Part shown: positions 8,329 to 17,500 of the stretch, in pieces
Position numbering within the stretch: position 1 is the stretch's first letter
Layout: every line of letters starts with the position of its first letter
Origin: Microbacterium hydrocarbonoxydans
Lineage (GTDB): Bacteria; Actinomycetota; Actinomycetes; Actinomycetales; Microbacteriaceae
Assembly (NCBI RefSeq): GCF_011752045.1
Contig: NZ_JAAKXW010000001.1
Location: 1,723,233 to 1,787,232 of the forward strand
Reading direction: 5' to 3'
Length of the DNA: 64,000 nt
Notes under the pieces: model-generated
Told to the model about the DNA's origin: nothing
The model's database searches: none
The model's input: the letters and a program-made list of their open reading frames with translations, nothing else
Translations under genes and position numbers: made by a program

Positions 8329-9561
8329 TCAGAGGGCGACCGGGATGTGCGTGGTGAGCAGGCCCACGTCGACGAGGAACCGCTCCAGCGCGATGAGGGC
8401 GACGCCCGTGGCGACCGGGTTCGCCGAGACCGTCGACACGACGAGTTCGACGTCCCCGCCGGCGTGCCCGGGTGACTGCTCCCGCAGATGCCTCCGGGTC
8501 GGCTCGAGCAGGTGCGAGCCGAGGCTCCAGGTGGTCCAGCCGGTGAGGGTGACCACCTCGGGGTTGACGATCGCGACGAGATCGGCGAGCGCCGATCCCA
8601 GGTAGTAGGCGGTGCGGTCGAGCGTCTCGGTCACGGCCGGGTCGTGCAGCTCGGCGTTCGCCGCCTCGGCGAGCGCGGCGATGAAGTCGGCCTGCAGCGC
8701 GACGTCGGCGAGCGGATGCTCCGGCGCGATCTCGCGCAGGGTCTGCTGGATGCCGGGAGCGCCGATGTACGCCTCGACGCAGCCGTTGCGCCCGCAGCGG
8801 CAGCGGCGCCCGTCGAGCACGAGCAGCGAGTGCCCCCACTCCCCCGCCGAGTTCGTCGCCCCACGGAGGATGCGACCCTCGAGCACGATGCCGGCGCCGA
8901 CGCCGGTGCCGAGGTTGACGGTGGCGAGGCTGGCGGCCGAGCGGCCTCGCCCGAGCCAGAGCTCGGCGGCGACCATGGCCTTCAGCGGGTTCTCGATGAC
9001 GAGCGGCAGCCCCACCCGCGCGCGCAGCTGCTCCAGCTCGACCGAGTGCCAGGTCCAGTTCGGCACCAGCACCGAGACGCCGGAGGGCTCCTGCACGAGG
9101 GCGGGGAGGGCGACGCCGACGCCGAGGACCGCGTCGCGCGAGACGCTCTCCTGAGCGAGCATCCGGTCCAGCGCCCCGCCGATCTCCTCGACGACGGAGG
9201 CCGGATCGAGCATGTGCTCGTCGCGCTCGGACACCGTGGTGGCGAGCTGGTTGAGCGCGGTGTCGAAGAGCACGGTCCGCACGTAGGTCTCGGCGACGTC
9301 GATGCCGACGACGCGGCCGCGCTCCCCGTTCATGCCGATGAGTGCGGTCGGCCGGCCGATGCCGCCGGCGGCGCCGCGCGTCTCGGCGATGATGCCCTCG
9401 TCGATGAGCTCGCCGACGACGGTCGCGACGGTGGCCGGACTCAGACCGGTGGACTGTGCGACGCCGTTGCGAGTGGTCTCCCCTGCCGAGAGGACCGCGT
9501 GCAGCACCTCCACACGGGAATCACTGCGGATGTCGCGCGATGTCCGCCTCGGCACAGCCAT
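8329..9561 (-). CDS. ROK-family transcriptional regulator (NagC/XylR type)
   Basis: A 410-residue protein with an N-terminal winged helix (RVEVLHAVLSAGETTRNGVAQ and a GLSPATVATVVGELIDEG helix-turn-helix, about 15-60) and a ROK sugar-kinase-like domain. The zinc motif CRCGRNGCVEAY and a GTGVGAGIV loop are present. The usual DxGxT phosphate motif is replaced by IDVAETY, which points to a regulator rather than a kinase. The ATG at 9561 is favoured over a GTG 6 bases upstream because a GAGGGAG element lies 9 bases before it. It stands between GH5 and GH2 and probably senses a sugar from the same pathway. Confidence 0.85.
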   Translation of the reverse strand: MAVPRRTSRDIRSDSRVEVLHAVLSAGETTRNGVAQSTGLSPATVATVVGELIDEGIIAETRGAAGGIGRPTALIGMNGERGRVVGIDVAETYVRTVLFDTALNQLATTVSERDEHMLDPASVVEEIGGALDRMLAQESVSRDAVLGVGVALPALVQEPSGVSVLVPNWTWHSVELEQLRARVGLPLVIENPLKAMVAAELWLGRGRSAASLATVNLGTGVGAGIVLEGRILRGATNSAGEWGHSLLVLDGRRCRCGRNGCVEAYIGAPGIQQTLREIAPEHPLADVALQADFIAALAEAANAELHDPAVTETLDRTAYYLGSALADLVAIVNPEVVTLTGWTTWSLGSHLLEPTRRHLREQSPGHAGGDVELVVSTVSANPVATGVALIALERFLVDVGLLTTHIPVAL

Positions 9562-9653
9562 GTTCACTCACTCCCTCGGTTGACGCGCACCGCTCCCCGC
9601 GGCCGCGTGCCGCCTGTCCGGCGCGGTGCCCGCCGGCTGTCGCCAGTATCCCA

Positions 9654-12020
9654 TCACCCGATGGCCACCAGGGCATCCTCGAGGCCCGCGGCGCGCAGCC
9701 GGACGGATGCCTCCCCCGCCGCACGGACGAACACGATCAGCCGCGCGTCGAGCGTGCGCCGCCGCGGCAGGGCGTAGGGCGTGACGTCGGCGAGGTCGCC
9801 GTTCTCCAGGCCGAGCAGCTCGCCGCCCTCGACGCTCGCCTCCACGAGCAGGTCGCCGCGGGCGATGCCGCCCTCGCCGTCGCGCAGCGTGCATTCGATC
9901 TGCACGACGCCGGATGCCGCCAGTCCGGCGGCCGCGAATCGTGAGGAGGCGTCCGCTGGTGCCGACCACACGACGGCATCCAGTCGGACCGGCTCCCCCG
10001 CGGGAGCGAGCCGGTCGGTCGCGATGACCTCGCCGTCGCGGAGCACCTCCAGCACGAGGGGCCCGTCGATCACGGGGACGACGGCGCGCCGGCATCCGAT
10101 CTCCTCGTCCCAGGCCGTCTCGACGGGGTCGCCCCCGACCGTGAGCCGCACGGCGTCGCCGTTCGCGAAGCAGAGGATCTCGGTCGGCCCGGACGGGGCG
10201 GTGTCGAGCATGCGCGACACCGGGTGGCTCCAGAACGAGGTCTCGCCCTCGGCGTGCGGGCGCACGACGAGGTGGGCGACCGGCTCGTCGCTCCACCAGG
10301 AGCGGCGCAGGTGCCATGTGTCCTTCGGGAAGCCGGCGAGGGTCATCAGCCCGGCGCCGGACCCGTGGATGGGCCAGCCGTGCGCCTCGCCGAGGTAGTC
10401 GATGCCCGTCCAGAGGAACTGGCCGGCGACGAAGTCGTTGCGGGTGACGGCGAGCCAGTCCGCGTGGCGGTGCGAGTTCTCGCTGCCGACGAACGGCTTG
10501 CCGGAGAACCGCTCGTGGTCCTCCCCGTACAGGTGCTCCTTGTAGTTGTAGCCGATGAGGTCGACCTGATCGAGCAGCCCGGTGCGGCTGGAGAGCTCCG
10601 GGAAGGCCGCGGCGAGCGTCACCGGGCGGGTGGGGTCGCTCTCCCGGACGATGCGAGCGAGCGAGCGTGCGATCGTCGTCAGGCGGCGGATGTCGGGGCG
10701 GGTCGGGTCGTAGACCCGCTCCTGGGCCGGCTTGTTCGCGTCGTTGTTGCCGGTCATCTCGGCGAACAGCGGGCTCGCGTACGGATCGTTCGGGTAGTCG
10801 ATCTCGTTGCCGATGCTCCAGGCGATGATCGACGGGCGGTTGCGCCCGGCTTCGACCATGGCCCGCAGATCGCGCTCGTGCCAGTCGGCGAAGTCCGCGG
10901 CGTACCCCTGATGCCGTGGCGGGTAGACGTTGTGCCCCTGCCACCACTTGTTCTTCGCGTTCTCCCACTCGTCGAAGGCCTCGTCGATCACATAGAACCC
11001 GAGGACGTCGCACAGGGCGTACAGCTCAGGGGCGTGCGGGTTGTGCGCCATCCGCACCGCGTTCGCACCCATCTCCTTGAGGGTCAGCAGGCGGCGCAGC
11101 CACACCTCGGGTGGCACCGCGGTGCCGAGAGTCCCGGCGTCCTCGTGCAGGCACACGCCCTTCAGCGTGCGCGGCTCGCCGTTGACGGAGAAGCCCTGAT
11201 CGGCATCGAAGCGGATGATGCGGATGCCGACGGTCTCGCTGTACTCGGCACGGCCGCCCTCCCAGAGGAGCGTCGTCGTGAGCCGGTGCAGCCGCGGGTC
11301 GGCGTCCGACCAGAGCTCCGGGTCGGCGATCCGCAGCTCGGCGATGGTCGAGGTCTCGGCGCCGACCACCGCGGGGAGCTCCACCACGTGCTCGCGGCCG
11401 GTGGCGAGCGACGTGAGGGTGTGACGGACGTGCACCGCGACCGGCTCGGCCGAGACGCTTCCGAGCCGCTGCGCGATGCGGACCACCGCCGCGCCGGCAT
11501 CCGCCTCGACGGTGGTGAACACCGTGCCATGCTCGCGGACGTGCACGGCGGGATGCACCTCGAGATCGACGCGGCGGGTGATGCCGGAGCCGTTGTACCA
11601 GCGCGAGTCGGAGATGTCGGTGTGGTCCACGCGCACGCTGATCACGAGGTCGTCGTCGGTGGCGTAGGAGAGGATCTCGGTGAGGTCGAAGGAGAACCGG
11701 GCGTGGCCGGAGGCCCGCCCGCCCACGTGGTACCCGTTGACCCACACATCGGCGCGCTTGTAGACGCCGTGGAACACGAGACGCACCAGGCCGCCGTCCG
11801 GCGGTGCGAGGCGCGCCGCGGGCACGTGCGCGCGGTACCAGCCGACCCCACCCGGAAGGTAGCCGGTGCCGCTGGAGGCCGACTGCTCGAAGGGCTCCTC
11901 GACGCTCCAGTCGTGCGGCACCGTCACCGGGCGCCAGGCGCCGTCGGCGTAGCCCTTCGCCCAGGCGTCTGGGTCGTCGGTCCGGGAGAAGAGCCACTGG
12001 TCGATGGACTGGGTGCGCAC
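9654..12020 (-). CDS. Glycoside hydrolase family 2 (beta-galactosidase-like)
   Basis: A 788-residue intracellular GH2 enzyme. It has an N-terminal jelly-roll sugar-binding domain (about 1-170, with VTVPHDWSVEEPF and WVNGYHVGGRASGHARF), an Ig-like domain (175-275), a TIM barrel (about 280-560) and C-terminal beta domains. E406 in SIGNEIDYP fits the acid/base and E514 in VGSENSHR the nucleophile. Starts at GTG; no signal peptide. It follows the YesL gene by 5 bases and is probably the last gene of the importer operon. GH2 covers beta-galactosidases, mannosidases and glucuronidases, so the substrate is uncertain. Confidence 0.85.
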   Translation of the reverse strand: MRTQSIDQWLFSRTDDPDAWAKGYADGAWRPVTVPHDWSVEEPFEQSASSGTGYLPGGVGWYRAHVPAARLAPPDGGLVRLVFHGVYKRADVWVNGYHVGGRASGHARFSFDLTEILSYATDDDLVISVRVDHTDISDSRWYNGSGITRRVDLEVHPAVHVREHGTVFTTVEADAGAAVVRIAQRLGSVSAEPVAVHVRHTLTSLATGREHVVELPAVVGAETSTIAELRIADPELWSDADPRLHRLTTTLLWEGGRAEYSETVGIRIIRFDADQGFSVNGEPRTLKGVCLHEDAGTLGTAVPPEVWLRRLLTLKEMGANAVRMAHNPHAPELYALCDVLGFYVIDEAFDEWENAKNKWWQGHNVYPPRHQGYAADFADWHERDLRAMVEAGRNRPSIIAWSIGNEIDYPNDPYASPLFAEMTGNNDANKPAQERVYDPTRPDIRRLTTIARSLARIVRESDPTRPVTLAAAFPELSSRTGLLDQVDLIGYNYKEHLYGEDHERFSGKPFVGSENSHRHADWLAVTRNDFVAGQFLWTGIDYLGEAHGWPIHGSGAGLMTLAGFPKDTWHLRRSWWSDEPVAHLVVRPHAEGETSFWSHPVSRMLDTAPSGPTEILCFANGDAVRLTVGGDPVETAWDEEIGCRRAVVPVIDGPLVLEVLRDGEVIATDRLAPAGEPVRLDAVVWSAPADASSRFAAAGLAASGVVQIECTLRDGEGGIARGDLLVEASVEGGELLGLENGDLADVTPYALPRRRTLDARLIVFVRAAGEASVRLRAAGLEDALVAIG

Positions 12021-12025
12021 GGGTT

Positions 12026-12685
12026 CTAGGCCTCTTCCTGGTCGTCGGTCGGGATGGTCGGCGCGTACCTCTCGAAGACGCGCGCGAAGAGGGAGCCTGC
12101 GAGGAAGGCGATGCCGGAGAAGCCGATCATCAGCCAGAGCAGGCCGTACGCGGTGGCCTGCGGGTAGTGGATCGTCACGACGGCGGACAGGGCGCCGAGC
12201 GCGATCGTGACGAGCGGGGCGAGCGGATGCCGGATCGACATGAGCCGCGCGTTGCGCAGCACCTCGCGGATGCCGCCCTCGAACCTCGCGAGGTACGGGA
12301 AGACGTAGAGCGCCGTCATGACGGACATGAAGGCGAGGAGATACCAGATCGCCAGCAGCGCGACCGTCGCGAGGGAGGGCAGCGACGACTGCGTCACCAC
12401 CGCGTACCAGGCGGCGAGCCCGGCGCCCGCCACGACGACGAGCAGCCAGAGGATGCTCGCCTGGCGAAGGTTCCGGCGGAAGGACCGGAGGTAATCGCGG
12501 ACGATCGACCCGTCGGTGTCGGTCGCGATCCGCATGGCGGTGAAGTTCAGCGCGGTCAGCGCGGCGCCGATGGTCACGACGGGGACCGACGTGACGAGGA
12601 ACAGCAGGTTCAGGATCATCAGATCCGCGATGCGCGTCAGGAACCGCATCAGCGACGAGTCCTGTGCGAAGACGCCGGCAGCCAT
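12026..12685 (-). CDS. YesL/DUF624 membrane protein
   Basis: A 219-residue protein with five or six hydrophobic segments and the N-terminal MRFLTRIADLMILNLLFL pattern of the YesL (DUF624) family. These proteins are found almost only beside LplABC-type oligosaccharide importers and glycosidases; the molecular role is not established. A GGAGGGGAG element lies 3 bases before the ATG, which decides the start against a longer frame reaching 12799. It sits between the solute-binding lipoprotein gene and GH2, in line with an accessory transport role. Confidence 0.8.
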   Translation of the reverse strand: MAAGVFAQDSSLMRFLTRIADLMILNLLFLVTSVPVVTIGAALTALNFTAMRIATDTDGSIVRDYLRSFRRNLRQASILWLLVVVAGAGLAAWYAVVTQSSLPSLATVALLAIWYLLAFMSVMTALYVFPYLARFEGGIREVLRNARLMSIRHPLAPLVTIALGALSAVVTIHYPQATAYGLLWLMIGFSGIAFLAGSLFARVFERYAPTIPTDDQEEA

Positions 12686-12707
12686 GCTCTCCCCTCCTCC
12701 GGTCGGT

Positions 12708-12738
12708 GCCGGGTGGGCCGCGGCGCGGCCCACCCGGC
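12708..12738. terminator. Strong hairpin between binding-protein and YesL genes
   Basis: A perfect 14-bp stem (GCCGGGTGGGCCGC pairing with GCGGCCCACCCGGC) with a 3-base loop lies 9 bases past the lipoprotein stop. It has no T run. Inside an operon, such a hairpin commonly stabilises or attenuates so that the binding protein is made in excess over downstream genes. Confidence 0.55.
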
Positions 12739-12746
12739 GGGTGTTC

Positions 12747-14300
12747 TCAGCGGGACTCGTCCCAGGTCTTGATCTGCTCCTCGACGTTCGCCCTGGCATC
12801 CTCGTAGCCGACGTCCTTCAGCTTCTGACGCATCTCGGCGATGGCGGCGGCCGGGTCGTCGAACTTGCCGTACTGCAGCTGCGGGATGTACTCCGAGAGC
12901 ACGCCGCTCATCGCGGCGAGGGTCGACTCGATGGGCGTCTTGTCGAGCACGAGGGTCGAGTACGGGTAGTCCTTCGCCTCGGCGTCGAGGGCGTCGTAGA
13001 TCTCCTGCTTGTTCGGGGCCTCCGTGGTCCGCGGCAGCTCGAACTCGTCCATCCGCCCCGCCCAGAAGTTGGCGCCGAGGCCGTCGGTCGACGAGTCGTA
13101 GCCGTCGGGGAAGCCGAGCTTCCCGTCGTCGGTGACGATGTAGTCGGTGCCCTCGATGCCGAAGTTGATGAGGCGGTAGGCCTCCTCGTCGTTGCGGAGC
13201 AGGTCGTACACCTGCAGCGCCTTCTCCGGGTGCGCCGAGTTCGCGCTCACGGCCATGGCGCCGTGCGTCTTGATGTCGCGGAAGTAGTTGCCGTTCTCCG
13301 ATCCGAACGAGAACAGCTTCGGGTCGGAGCCCGGCTGCTTGGTCTCCATGTTGTTCACGATCGATCCGACGAACGTCTGCGTGTGGTGCTGGTCCGTGCC
13401 GGACAGGCCTGCATAGAAGAGCTCGCGGGTGTCGCCGTCGTAGTTCAGCGCGTCCTCGCGCCAGACGCCGATGTCGTTCCACTCCTTGGCGAGCTCGGCG
13501 GCCTCGAGCAGCTCGTCGCCCTCCATGTACCAGGACGTGACGGAGGTCTCGTCACCCTCTGGAGTCTGGAACGGGAAGTAGTTGCCCGCCGTGATCTGCT
13601 GGATCGTCTGGAGGTCGGTGTGGCCCTGCAGATAGCCGGTCAGCGGGTACTCGTTCGCTCCCGCGACGTCCCACGGGTAGGCCTCGGGCTTGTTGTCCTT
13701 GATCCACTGGAAGTACGTCGTGAAGTCCTCGAACTTCGTGATCTCGCCGTTCTCGAAGCCGGCCGCGGCCGCCCAGTCGCCGCGGTAGAAGAAGCCGTGG
13801 TTGGTCCACTGGGTGTAGTCGTCCTCGGGGATGAAGTAGATCTGCCCGTCGTCGAGCTTCGTGAGATCCCAGTCGCCGGCGGCATCCACCTGCTCCCACG
13901 TCTTCGGAGCGTTCTCCTTGAGCATGTCCTCGCTGAGCGGGAGGAAAGCGCCCTTCTCGGCGTTCTCCCACGCGTAGAGCCAGTCGGTGGCGGTCGTGAT
14001 GAGATCGACGTTGTCGTCGCCGGAGAGCAGCTGCAGGTTGTACTGCGTCTGCCAGTCGGCCCACTCGACGTAGAACAGGTCGAGCTTGGCGTTCGCCTTC
14101 TCGACGAGGCGCTCGTTGAGCTTGTCGAGCATGGCCTCGAGGTGGCCGTTGGTGGGCTTGTCGCCGAGCACGAGCATCGTGATCTCGGTGGGGTCGCCGC
14201 CCTCGGCGTCGTCGCTGCTGCCCGTGCAGGAGGCGAGCATCGTGGTGGTCAGTCCCAGGGCGACGAGTGCCGCCGTGGACGTGAGGATCCTTCTCTTCAT
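12747..14300 (-). CDS. Extracellular oligosaccharide-binding lipoprotein (LplA/LipO type)
   Basis: A 517-residue family 1 solute-binding protein. The signal peptide ends in the lipobox LASC with the lipidated Cys near residue 25, followed by a Ser/Asp/Gly-rich tether. The mature part has the two-lobe pattern of LplA-type binders for oligosaccharides (GFFYRGDW, SWYMEGDELLEAA, NFGIEGTDY). AAGGAG lies 8 bases before the ATG. It is the third gene of the importer operon, after both permeases. No ATPase is encoded here, which is usual because a shared MsmX-like ATPase normally serves such importers. Confidence 0.9.
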   Translation of the reverse strand: MKRRILTSTAALVALGLTTTMLASCTGSSDDAEGGDPTEITMLVLGDKPTNGHLEAMLDKLNERLVEKANAKLDLFYVEWADWQTQYNLQLLSGDDNVDLITTATDWLYAWENAEKGAFLPLSEDMLKENAPKTWEQVDAAGDWDLTKLDDGQIYFIPEDDYTQWTNHGFFYRGDWAAAAGFENGEITKFEDFTTYFQWIKDNKPEAYPWDVAGANEYPLTGYLQGHTDLQTIQQITAGNYFPFQTPEGDETSVTSWYMEGDELLEAAELAKEWNDIGVWREDALNYDGDTRELFYAGLSGTDQHHTQTFVGSIVNNMETKQPGSDPKLFSFGSENGNYFRDIKTHGAMAVSANSAHPEKALQVYDLLRNDEEAYRLINFGIEGTDYIVTDDGKLGFPDGYDSSTDGLGANFWAGRMDEFELPRTTEAPNKQEIYDALDAEAKDYPYSTLVLDKTPIESTLAAMSGVLSEYIPQLQYGKFDDPAAAIAEMRQKLKDVGYEDARANVEEQIKTWDESR

Positions 14301-14356
14301 GTGAGACTCCTTCGGCTCTTTCTGGTGAGGGTTCTGGTGGGTGGGGTTTCGGAGGT

Positions 14357-15385
14357 TCAGCCCTTGACGGCGCCGACGGTGATGCCGCTGACGAAGTACT
14401 TCTGGATGAACGGATAGAGCAGGAGGATGGGGCCGGTCGCGACGACCGCGCTCGCCATCTTGAGCGTGTTGCTGGGCAGGTCGGTGATGCTCACGTTGGA
14501 GCCGGCGACCGAGTTGCGCAGCGCGTTCGCGGTGTTGATCACGTTGTAGAGCTGGTACTGCAGCGGCTTGAACTCGACGGTGCTGCCGAGGTACAGCGAC
14601 GAGAGGTACCACTCGTTCCAGTAGCCGAGCGCGAGGAAGAGCCCGACGGTCGCGAGGGCCGGCTTCATCATGGGGAGCGTCAGCTGCCAGAAGATCCGGA
14701 AGTCGCCGGCGCCGTCGATCTTGCCCGACTCGATGATCTCGAACGGCACCGTGCGCATGAAGCTCTTCATGAGGATGATCAGCCACGGCGTCATCAGCAG
14801 CGGGAGCCAGACGGCGAGGTAGTTGCCGCGGAGGTCGAGGGTGCGGCCGATCCAGAGGAAGGTCGGCGCGAGCCCGGCGGAGAACAGGGTCGTGAAGTAG
14901 ATGAAGAAGGAGATCTGGTTGCGGAAGCGGAAGTCCGGCCGGTAGAGCGCATAGCCGGTCATCGAGATGATGAGCAGGCCGACCGCGGTGCCGGTGACCG
15001 TCATGATGATCGTGACGACGTACGAGCCGATGATCTGCCCCGGCGCCTTGAAGATGTACTCGTAGGCGGTGAGCGTGAAGCCCTTGGGCAGCAGGCCGAA
15101 GCCGCTCTTCATGATCTCGGATTCGCTGGAGAACGAGGCCGAGACGATGAGCACGAACGGCAGCAGGCAGAACAGGGCGAAGAGCGAGATCGTCACGTAG
15201 GAGATGCCGCGCAGCACGTAGTCGCTGCGCTCGAGCCTGATCGGGCGGCCGGCGGGGCGGCGGTCCCGCCGGCCCGGCCGGCGGCCGGCGAGGACGATCG
15301 CCTCGGTGGTCACGGGACCGGTGACGGCGGAACCGGTGGTCACAGGAGCGCCGATCACGGCCGGCTTGAGGTCAGAAGAGGGCAT
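14357..15385 (-). CDS. Carbohydrate ABC transporter permease (LplC/MalG type)
   Basis: A 342-residue integral membrane protein with six predicted helices beginning near residue 58 and the cytoplasmic coupling loop ESGKIDGAGDFRIFWQLTLP (about 220), the EAA motif for contact with the ATPase. The first 50 residues form an unusually long basic cytoplasmic tail (RRPGRRDRRPAGRP). The ATG overlaps the end of the upstream permease gene by 14 bases, so the two are coupled. Together they form the channel for the lipoprotein encoded next. Confidence 0.9.
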   Translation of the reverse strand: MPSSDLKPAVIGAPVTTGSAVTGPVTTEAIVLAGRRPGRRDRRPAGRPIRLERSDYVLRGISYVTISLFALFCLLPFVLIVSASFSSESEIMKSGFGLLPKGFTLTAYEYIFKAPGQIIGSYVVTIIMTVTGTAVGLLIISMTGYALYRPDFRFRNQISFFIYFTTLFSAGLAPTFLWIGRTLDLRGNYLAVWLPLLMTPWLIILMKSFMRTVPFEIIESGKIDGAGDFRIFWQLTLPMMKPALATVGLFLALGYWNEWYLSSLYLGSTVEFKPLQYQLYNVINTANALRNSVAGSNVSITDLPSNTLKMASAVVATGPILLLYPFIQKYFVSGITVGAVKG

Positions 15386-16313
15386 TTTCCTTGTTCACCC
15401 TTCGTACGATCCAGTTCGCGATCATCACGATCGCGAAGCCGAACAGCGACTGATAGAGGCCGACCGCGGTGGAGGTCGTGAAGTTGTTCTGCGACATGAC
15501 CATCCGGTACACGGAGGTCTCGATGATGTCCGTCGTCGAGAACAGCGCCGCGTTGTTGCCGACGAGGTTCCAGAACAGGCCGAAGTTGCCGTGCATGATG
15601 CCGCCGAGCGAGAACAGCAGCAGGATGATGAACGTCGGCTTGAGGCTGGGCAGGATGACATGGCGGATGCGCTGCCAGGCGTTCGCGCCGTCGATGGATG
15701 CCGCCTCGAGCAGGCCCTTGTCGATGCCCATGATGGCGGCGAAGTAGACGATCGACCCGTATCCGGTGCTCTGCCAGAGGTGCACGAGGATGATGATCAG
15801 CGGCCAGGCTCCGGCGGTGCTGTAGATCTTGATCGGGTCGCCGCCGGTCTGTTCGATGAGGGCGTTGAGCGCGCCGGTGTCGTAGTTGAGCAGGTTGAAC
15901 GCGATGACGCCCACGAGCACGACGGAGATGAAGTAGGGCAGGAACATGATGCCCTGGCTGATCTTCTTGAAGTACTTCAGCCGGATCTCGTTCATCATCA
16001 CGGCGATGGCGATCTGCAGGATGTTCCCCAGCACGATGAAGGCGATGTTGTAGAGGATCGTGTTCCGCGTGAGGAGCCAGAGCTGGCCGGACTTCAGGAG
16101 GAACTCGAAGTTCTTGAGCCCGACGAACGGGCTGCCGAAGATGCCGTCGTTGTAGTTGAAGTTCGTGAACGCGATCCAGATGCCGGGGAGCGGCGCGTAG
16201 CTGAACACGAGGAAGAACGCGATCGCGGGCAGGCACATGAGCAGGAGCATCCTGCTCTGCACCAGGCTCCGCCACACGCTCGCGCGCGGTCGGGTGGTCT
16301 GCGGCTTCGGCAT
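15372..16313 (-). CDS. Carbohydrate ABC transporter permease (LplB type)
   Basis: A 313-residue membrane protein with six helices and the EAA loop AASIDGANAWQRIRHVILP near residue 200. PYFISVVLVG and NFGLFWNLVGNN fit the LplB/YtcP branch. The start MPKPQ at 16313 is preferred to an upstream frame extension to 16406 that would cross the promoter region. It is the first gene of the importer operon (two permeases, binding protein, YesL, GH2). A candidate LacI operator lies about 100 bases upstream. Confidence 0.9.
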   Translation of the reverse strand: MPKPQTTRPRASVWRSLVQSRMLLLMCLPAIAFFLVFSYAPLPGIWIAFTNFNYNDGIFGSPFVGLKNFEFLLKSGQLWLLTRNTILYNIAFIVLGNILQIAIAVMMNEIRLKYFKKISQGIMFLPYFISVVLVGVIAFNLLNYDTGALNALIEQTGGDPIKIYSTAGAWPLIIILVHLWQSTGYGSIVYFAAIMGIDKGLLEAASIDGANAWQRIRHVILPSLKPTFIILLLFSLGGIMHGNFGLFWNLVGNNAALFSTTDIIETSVYRMVMSQNNFTTSTAVGLYQSLFGFAIVMIANWIVRRVNKENALF

Positions 16314-16414
16314 CGTCCGCCTCTCTGCGGGATGACAGGGTCTCGTCGTCGAGACTGAATCCAAGGATAAAAATAACCCTCGATGAAAGTGCTCATCACT
16401 GTACAACGAGATTG

Positions 16415-16427
16415 TTTAGCGTTACAA
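16415..16427. promoter_or_regulatory. Candidate LacI operator upstream of the sugar importer
   Basis: TTTAGCGTTACAA differs by one base from the site next to GH51. The nearby AT-rich element AAATAACCCT (16371-16380) also recurs at 6011-6020. The long untranslated distance to the permease (over 100 bases) leaves room for a promoter and this site. Confidence 0.5.
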
Positions 16428-16458
16428 GGGGCAGTTCTCGCGTGGGCGCGGCCATGAC

Positions 16459-16487
16459 GGGGAGGCGGGCTCTGCGCCCGCCTCCCC
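16459..16487. terminator. Hairpin downstream of the AraC-GyrI regulator
   Basis: A perfect 12-bp stem (GGGGAGGCGGGC with GCCCGCCTCCCC) and 5-base loop lie 21 bases past the stop of the gene ending at 16508. It separates that gene from the importer promoter. No T run follows on the minus strand. Confidence 0.65.
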
Positions 16488-16507
16488 TTCGCCGTGATCT
16501 CGCGCGG

Positions 16508-17371
16508 TCAGCCGCGCTCGACCGGCAGCCAGAGCTCGCAGGATGCGTGGTCGCCCGTGAACGAGAGGTATCGCACGATCGAGGGGCCGGGCCGCAGCCG
16601 CCACGGGTTCGACGGGAACCACTCGGTCGCCGTCGCCGCCCAGAGATCCTGCAGGGTCTGCGGGAAGGGACCCTCGGCCGCGAACACCGCCCACTCCCCC
16701 TCGACCAGCGGGATGCTGTCGAGGTCGTCCGGCACCGGGGTGCCGGACGACAGCGCGACGCCGTGCAGGTACGTGAGCATGGTGCCCTCGGGGGCGTCGG
16801 GCTCGGCATCCGCCGTGACGGCCAGGATGCCGGCCGGCTCGGCGTCGCCGAGCGCCTTGAGCCGGACGTGCTCCTCGGGAGGGATCGATGCGATGTGCTC
16901 CTGGATGTGCGGGTTGACGCCCTCGTGGATGAGCGGCACGCTCGCGGCGTGACCGGCGAGAGCGAGTGCGGGCAGGCGGGTGATGGTGACGTGCATGGGG
17001 ATGCTCCCTTCTACGCTCAGGCGGAACCGGAGCGTGGGTTGTGTGCGAAGCGGACCGCCGTGACGGCGCACCTCCGACGGGCCCGTGCCGTGCACGGCGC
17101 GGAACGCGCGGCCGAACGCCTCGATCGACCCGTAGCCGTAGCGGACGGCGACGTCGAGCAGGTTCGGATCTCCGGCGACGAGGTCCGCCGCGGCGAGCGT
17201 CATCCGCCGCCGGCGGACGTATTCCGACAGCGGCATGCCCGCGAGCGCCGAGAACATGCGGCGCAGGTGGTACTCGGTCGTGCCGTGCCGGCGCGCGAAC
17301 GCGGCGACGTCCAGGTCCTGATCCGCCTGCTGCTCGACGAGGTCGACCAGGGCGTTGAGAGAGCCGATCAT
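16508..17371 (-). CDS. AraC-family regulator with GyrI-like effector domain (Rob type)
   Basis: A 287-residue protein with two helix-turn-helix motifs at the N terminus (LDVAAFARRHGTTEYHLRRMF, about 21-41, and LLDVAVRYGYGSIEAFGRAF, about 71-90) and a C-terminal GyrI-like ligand domain (about 125-285). This is the domain order of Rob and similar multidrug- or stress-responsive activators. The next + strand gene starts 130 bases away and is divergent, so it is a possible target. The effector is unknown. This is the second GyrI-like protein of the window. Confidence 0.85.
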   Translation of the reverse strand: MIGSLNALVDLVEQQADQDLDVAAFARRHGTTEYHLRRMFSALAGMPLSEYVRRRRMTLAAADLVAGDPNLLDVAVRYGYGSIEAFGRAFRAVHGTGPSEVRRHGGPLRTQPTLRFRLSVEGSIPMHVTITRLPALALAGHAASVPLIHEGVNPHIQEHIASIPPEEHVRLKALGDAEPAGILAVTADAEPDAPEGTMLTYLHGVALSSGTPVPDDLDSIPLVEGEWAVFAAEGPFPQTLQDLWAATATEWFPSNPWRLRPGPSIVRYLSFTGDHASCELWLPVERG

Positions 17372-17500
17372 GCGGTCCTTCCTTTCCCCACCAGCATCCT
17401 GCCCCCGGAGGGCCCCGCACCCGATGATCCCGGACCGATCCGATCAGTTCCTCTCGGCGCGGCGGTGCGCAGCATGTGCTTACCTGGTCACGGAGGCGCC

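Noticed and set aside
16314..16406. N-terminal extension of the LplB-type permease
   Set aside because: It would cross the AAATAACCCT element and the probable promoter; MPKPQ at 16313 gives the usual family length.
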